This document shows, one piece after another, positions 60,448-64,000 of a DNA stretch of 64,000 bases. The notes under the pieces are model-generated. The model did no database searches. It was not told where the DNA came from and saw only the letters and a list, made by a program, of their open reading frames with translations. The position numbers and the translations under genes were made by a program. The DNA is taken from positions 1 through 64,000 of the forward strand of contig JAUHXA010000032.1 of the NCBI GenBank assembly GCA_030427245.1, given 5' to 3'. Source of the DNA: Bacteroidia bacterium (GTDB lineage: Bacteria; Bacteroidota; Bacteroidia; Chitinophagales; UBA2359). Numbering within the stretch: position 1 is the first letter of the stretch; each line of letters opens with the position of its first letter.

Positions 60448-61530
60448 TTACATTTTAGGCTTCCCCATCACCCTTCTCAACCAATACCGCAGCACTATCA
60501 TTCCCAAAAACAAATACAGCATGTAACTGATAAATCGCCAAACGGTAATCACAATCAAGCGCAAACCATCATCTACTTGTCCTGTACCATTCATGAAAAA
60601 ATCGGAGAGCAAACTATGAACCGAGCCTTCTGCTACGCCACTACCGCCAGGAGTTGGGGCGAGAATCATCAAAATAAAGATGATTAATTGACGACCAAAA
60701 AGGAGCAACTGACTTCCCACAGTGGTTAAGCCAATCAATACGCAGTTGAGAATCAAAAATCGCAGTGACCATCCTGCAAATGTTGCGCCCATACTACCTG
60801 CCCAAAAAGTGAGTTTTTTACCTCTCAATCCATTGGAGGCAACAATCATATCATCGCCTACCTGTACTGCTTTGTCACTCCACCGATTGAAGAAAGGGAG
60901 TTTGGTTACTTTGATTAACAGCCATTTGAAGCTTTTAGGGCTGATGAATAAGCCATACCCAATTGCAGCCGTATAAGCCACCATGACTCCATACGCCAAA
61001 AGAAAAGAATACAGCCACGCAGCACTCACTGCAATTTCTCCATCCTCTATGGGGGTCAGTAAGGTGCTACCCAAAACCATCCACAAAAAAGGAATCCCTA
61101 TCAAGAAAAACAAGCCATCTAAAAAGAGAGTGGATAAAATAACGGAGAGTGTTTCGCCACCACTGATTTTCTCTTTGGTAATCAAGAACAAGGAAATTGC
61201 CGTACCGCCTACTACCGAAGGAGTAACCGCAGAACCAAATTCCCAAAGGCTGATAATGTCAAAACTTTGTTTCCAGCTCAGTTTATTCCCTGTCAGTAAA
61301 CGAATGCGGTACATCAATGCAAAATGCCTTACGATTACGCACAATACAGCCACTCCAAACCAGAATGCCGTCCCTAAGTTCCACTGAATGTTATTGAAAG
61401 CACCAAATTCAAAATCTTTGATGAACAAAAATACCACGATTGCCACACTAATAAGTATGGGGAGAATCACTTTGTTAGGGTTGAGTGTTTCTAAAGCTTC
61501 AGAAGATACTTGCTGTTTGGATATGGACAT
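60448..61530 (-). CDS. UPF0104/AglD2-type flippase-like membrane protein
   Basis: This is a 360-residue polytopic protein of the lysylphosphatidylglycerol-synthase TM family, with about eight helices. YRIRLLTGNKLSWKQSFDII, then SLWEFGSAVTPSVVGGTAIS is the first signature. FLDGLFFLIGIPFLW follows, and ILAPTPGGSGVAEGSVHSLL is the second, with its PGG-G-AE motif. It lacks the soluble catalytic domain of MprF, so a transport or lipid-linked-sugar role is more likely than lysyl transfer. It lies 57 nt after scpA on the same strand. It is distant from the 24558 family member. Confidence 0.9.
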   Translation of the reverse strand: MSISKQQVSSEALETLNPNKVILPILISVAIVVFLFIKDFEFGAFNNIQWNLGTAFWFGVAVLCVIVRHFALMYRIRLLTGNKLSWKQSFDIISLWEFGSAVTPSVVGGTAISLFLITKEKISGGETLSVILSTLFLDGLFFLIGIPFLWMVLGSTLLTPIEDGEIAVSAAWLYSFLLAYGVMVAYTAAIGYGLFISPKSFKWLLIKVTKLPFFNRWSDKAVQVGDDMIVASNGLRGKKLTFWAGSMGATFAGWSLRFLILNCVLIGLTTVGSQLLLFGRQLIIFILMILAPTPGGSGVAEGSVHSLLSDFFMNGTGQVDDGLRLIVITVWRFISYMLYLFLGMIVLRYWLRRVMGKPKM

Positions 61531-61587
61531 GAATAAAGACTAAAAATTAAAATCAATTTGTTAATGTTGATATTTGTTTATCATTCT

Positions 61588-62331
61588 CTAAGCTTCCACA
61601 ACATTTTTACGCACCCAAAAGTTGTTCATTCCTAAGCCAATTCTTAAGAACAACAGCTTTTCTTGTGTCATTTCTAAAAGAGCTAACAATCGAAAAATGG
61701 CGTGTACACGATTTTCGCAAACTATGAAAAGTTGTTGAAAACTCAGTTCTTTTTGTGTCTTAATTAATTGTGACAAGGCTTCCTTTTGATTTCTTATCGT
61801 ATAAGGGTATCGTACTACTTCATGTTTCACCTCTTTTTTTCGATCTTCAAAACGCTGCAAAACCAAATGAAAGACGTTCATGAGTTTGTAAAGGTTGATA
61901 GCCTCTAAGTCATTTTCACTACTATATTGCTGATAAATTTGCTGGGCTTCGTATTCGGTATTTCCTCTTTCAAACCGTTCTGCCCTTGCAGCTTCCAATA
62001 CTCGCAATTCCTCTACAACAGCTTTGTATTTTTTATATTCCAATAATCGTTGCACCAATTCCTCACGAGGGTCAATTTCTTCTCCATCTTCATTGAGTTC
62101 CTTTCTTGGAATCAACATTTTGGCTTTTATCCGCATCAAGGTAGCTGCCACCAAAATAAATTCACTTGCCAATTCAATATTCAACTGTTCCATTTGGCGC
62201 ATATAGTCCAAAAAATCCCTCGTTAATTCGGCAATAGGAATGTCGTAAATATCTAGTTCATCTCTTTCTATGAAAAATAAGAGTAAATCGAAAGGGCCTT
62301 CAAATTGCGGCAGTTTTATTTGATAATCCAA
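61588..62331 (-). CDS. scpA: Segregation and condensation protein A
   Basis: This 247-residue kleisin begins YQIKLPQFEGPFDLLLFFIE, then RDELDIYDIPIAELTRDFLDY, then SEFILVAATLMRIKAKMLIP, with an acidic stretch (NEDGEEIDPREELVQRLLEY), all standard for ScpA. The C-terminal winged helix is ATQEKLLFLRIGLGMNNFWV-like. It bridges the two heads of SMC with ScpB in chromosome condensation. scpB is not in the window. It may be co-transcribed with the downstream flippase-like gene. Confidence 0.96.
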   Translation of the reverse strand: MDYQIKLPQFEGPFDLLLFFIERDELDIYDIPIAELTRDFLDYMRQMEQLNIELASEFILVAATLMRIKAKMLIPRKELNEDGEEIDPREELVQRLLEYKKYKAVVEELRVLEAARAERFERGNTEYEAQQIYQQYSSENDLEAINLYKLMNVFHLVLQRFEDRKKEVKHEVVRYPYTIRNQKEALSQLIKTQKELSFQQLFIVCENRVHAIFRLLALLEMTQEKLLFLRIGLGMNNFWVRKNVVEA

Positions 62332-62594
62332 GGCTGATAATTAAAATGCAAATAACTATTTTGCTAAAAATTAAAGCATTGTAAGACAAAGCTTATACAA
62401 GTTTTTATTAACGAACTGCAAAGGTACTTTAAATTGAGGGATTGAAAATCGGAAAATTGGAGTTTTGAGAAGTTTCTCATCATCTTTTATTTATTCAATA
62501 TTCTATTTCCACAATTTCAAACTACTTGATTAAGATGAGTTTTTCATTTTCAAGCTATTTGAGTTTTCATTTACTACTTTTCATTCTTTAGTAG

Positions 62595-62602
62595 TATTTT
62601 TG
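62595..62602 (+). promoter_or_regulatory. -7 box immediately before the 62607 start codon
   Basis: TATTTTTG (62595-62602) fits TAnnTTTG and ends 4 nt before the ATG, so transcription would begin at or next to the start codon. No good -33 box is seen. Confidence 0.45.
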
Positions 62603-62606
62603 CACC

Positions 62607-62960
62607 ATGACAAATGAAGAGTTACAAATATTGGAGCAAGATTGGAACAAACTGTTGGAAAGCTTGGCAGAAAATCTGGGACAAAAACCTGACTTACAAT
62701 CGCTTTTGTTTTTGATTGGCATTCAAGAACTGGGTCAGTTACACCGCAAATTTTCTAAAGAACAAAAACAGGACTTGATGCACATTGCAGTTTGTCACCT
62801 GATGAGCCTAAGAGGTTACTTTGAACTTACCCACAGAGACGAAGAAGGATGGCCTCACTACCAAGCCATTCGTCCTGCTCCTGAATTGAATGAAGGAGTT
62901 GAAAAACAAGAGATTTTATTGAAGCAACTTGTATTGAGGTACTTCGAGATAAATGATTAA
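62607..62960 (+). CDS. Small conserved-looking helical protein of unknown function
   Basis: This is a 117-residue, acidic, mostly helical protein: NEELQILEQDWNKLLESLAE, then KPDLQSLLFLIGIQELGQLH, KEQKQDLMHIAVCHLMSLRG, WPHYQAIRPAPELN and a final helix. No signal peptide and no recognised domain. It resembles short hypothetical proteins that precede peptidyl-prolyl isomerase genes in other Bacteroidota, from memory only. It lies 105 nt before the cyclophilin gene and is probably co-transcribed with it. Confidence 0.85.
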   Translation: MTNEELQILEQDWNKLLESLAENLGQKPDLQSLLFLIGIQELGQLHRKFSKEQKQDLMHIAVCHLMSLRGYFELTHRDEEGWPHYQAIRPAPELNEGVEKQEILLKQLVLRYFEIND

Positions 62961-63065
62961 ATGGCTAAATGGTTTCATTGCTACAAAATAAACCACACCA
63001 GCAAACAATTCAACGGCAAAGTAATTCAACCATAAAAACAGTTTAACAATTCAACAATATAAAAA

Positions 63066-64000
63066 ATGAAACAACTATTTTACACTTTTTTGGTATGCTT
63101 GGTTTTTATGAGCTGTAAAAGCAATCAAGCACCTACGGCGGCGGATGACAGTGCCAAAACGGATCAAGGAGTGACCATTACAACGGATGTTTTGGCAAAC
63201 GATAAGGATGCCGATGGAGGTTTGGATATCAGTAGTCTGAAAGTCACACAAGCTCCTGCAAATGGCACTGCAACGACTTGGAATGGCAAAGTTCGTTACG
63301 CTCCAAAAGCAGGATTTACAGGTTCGGACGAATTAACTTACGAAGTTTGTGACAAAGATGAATCAAAACCTATTTGTGTCACAGCAAAGGTTGCATACAC
63401 TGTTGAAGCAACCAAAAAAGTAAAAATCAGTACCGATTTTGGAGATATGATTGTAGCCCTCTACAATCGTACCCCTCAACACCGTGATAACTTCCTTAAA
63501 TTGGCAAAAGAAGGTTTCTTCAATGATTTGTTGTTCCACAGAGTCATCAATCAATTCATGATTCAAGGTGGCGATCCCAAGTCAAAAGATGCTCCTGCTG
63601 GACAACAATTGGGCAACGGCGGACCTGGCTATACTATTCCTGCCGAGTTTGATTTCCCCGATTTGTACCACAAAAAAGGGGCCTTATCGGCTGCTCGTCA
63701 GGGTGACCAGGTAAACCCTCAAAAAGAGTCCTCTGGTTCGCAGTTTTATGTAGTCCAAGGCAAAAAAGTCATGCCACAAGAATTACAGCAATTGGAACAA
63801 AGGGCAAAAATCAAATATACTCCTGAGCAGATTGAAACGTACCGCTCAATTGGAGGTACTCCATTCTTAGATGCGAGCTACACCGTATTTGGAGAAGTAG
63901 TGGAAGGTTTGGATGTGATTGATAAAATTGCAGTAGTACCAACGGCTAAAGGCGACCGTCCATTGGAAGATGTGAAAATGACCGTTACTGTAGTGGAGTA
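63066..64000 (+). CDS. Cyclophilin-type peptidyl-prolyl isomerase lipoprotein with Ig/cadherin-like domain
   Basis: The frame from ATG 63066 is open to the window edge (311 codons) and the last two bases are TA, so the stop is probably the next base. The N-terminus has a lipobox (VFMSCKS). At about 32-105 is a tandem-cadherin-like domain (VTITTDVLANDKDADGGLDI, APKAGFTGSDELTYEVCD). The cyclophilin domain starts near 118: ISTDFGDMIVALYNRTPQHR, LLFHRVINQFMIQGGDP, SAARQGDQVNPQKESSGSQF and YVVQGKKVMP, with the active-site Arg in FHRV and Phe-Met in QFMIQGG. It catalyses proline isomerisation during folding of envelope proteins. The Ig-like fusion is less usual. Confidence 0.93.
   Translation, partial: MKQLFYTFLVCLVFMSCKSNQAPTAADDSAKTDQGVTITTDVLANDKDADGGLDISSLKVTQAPANGTATTWNGKVRYAPKAGFTGSDELTYEVCDKDESKPICVTAKVAYTVEATKKVKISTDFGDMIVALYNRTPQHRDNFLKLAKEGFFNDLLFHRVINQFMIQGGDPKSKDAPAGQQLGNGGPGYTIPAEFDFPDLYHKKGALSAARQGDQVNPQKESSGSQFYVVQGKKVMPQELQQLEQRAKIKYTPEQIETYRSIGGTPFLDASYTVFGEVVEGLDVIDKIAVVPTAKGDRPLEDVKMTVTVVE

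Overview
The window looks like a chromosomal stretch of a Bacteroidota bacterium, probably close to Saprospiria. This is inferred from family content, not from an rRNA gene. The supporting signs are a DUF2723 membrane glycosyltransferase, a type IX secretion (T9SS) sorting tail at 33360, a DUF4249 lipoprotein, a TPP riboswitch in front of a TonB-dependent receptor, A-rich start regions with little Shine-Dalgarno, and many promoters matching the Bacteroidetes -7 box TAnnTTTG. Most of the window is moderately AT-rich. The stretch from about 15 to 25.5 kb is visibly richer in AT.

Layout. At 1-7.4 kb is a cut-off gene (1-115, minus strand) of a helical family whose N-terminus contains the motif LFDLIHSL. 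It is followed by secreted proteins: a CARDB-like protein, a two-repeat-type protein, an S74 tail-fibre-type protein, a TM2-SHOCT protein and a tandem pair of Cys-rich secreted paralogues. At 7.5-12.7 kb are a MarR regulator with an FMN reductase, a methyltransferase and a 1005-residue DUF2723 protein, followed by a tRNA-Gln. At 13.4-27.6 kb lies a surface-polysaccharide region with two sugar aminotransferases, YfhO and another polytopic protein, and a seven-gene minus-strand operon (UDP-glucuronate epimerase, two GT2 enzymes, flippase, aminotransferase, ATP-grasp, methyltransferase). At 27.7-31.6 kb are housekeeping genes (RRM protein, serC, ribH, a TPR protein). At 32-38 kb are a 5'-truncated T9SS gene, a MOSC protein and a lipoprotein pair (cytochrome c/dehydrogenase-like and double DUF1080). 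At 38-45.4 kb are a VWA protein, a membrane protein, a DUF234 ATPase, an extremely Cys-rich DUF5685-like protein and an HPt/LytTR pair. At 45.8-49.1 kb is a 1099-residue protein with two kinase-like domains and LRRs. At 49-57 kb are DUF4249, panB, a RidA-DUF1295-MscS operon and a TPP-riboswitch-controlled TonB receptor. At 58-64 kb are a desaturase, two near-identical unannotated 52-residue GG-type peptides divergent from a complete LFDLIHSL-family gene, a flippase-like protein, scpA and a cyclophilin lipoprotein.

The best candidate for an undescribed system is the arrangement found at both ends of the window. An LFDLIHSL-family gene is divergently paired with a secreted or leader-peptide product. 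In both cases the product's promoter carries the same extended -7 element (TATCTTTGTGG followed by TGTAAT). At the right-hand locus the products are twin 52-residue peptides with a triple-glycine motif. Other unusual items are the tandem kinase domains that both lack the DFG aspartate, a 91-residue stretch with 34 cysteines, and a twin 27-nt palindromic repeat overlapping the promoter of the DUF234 ATPase.
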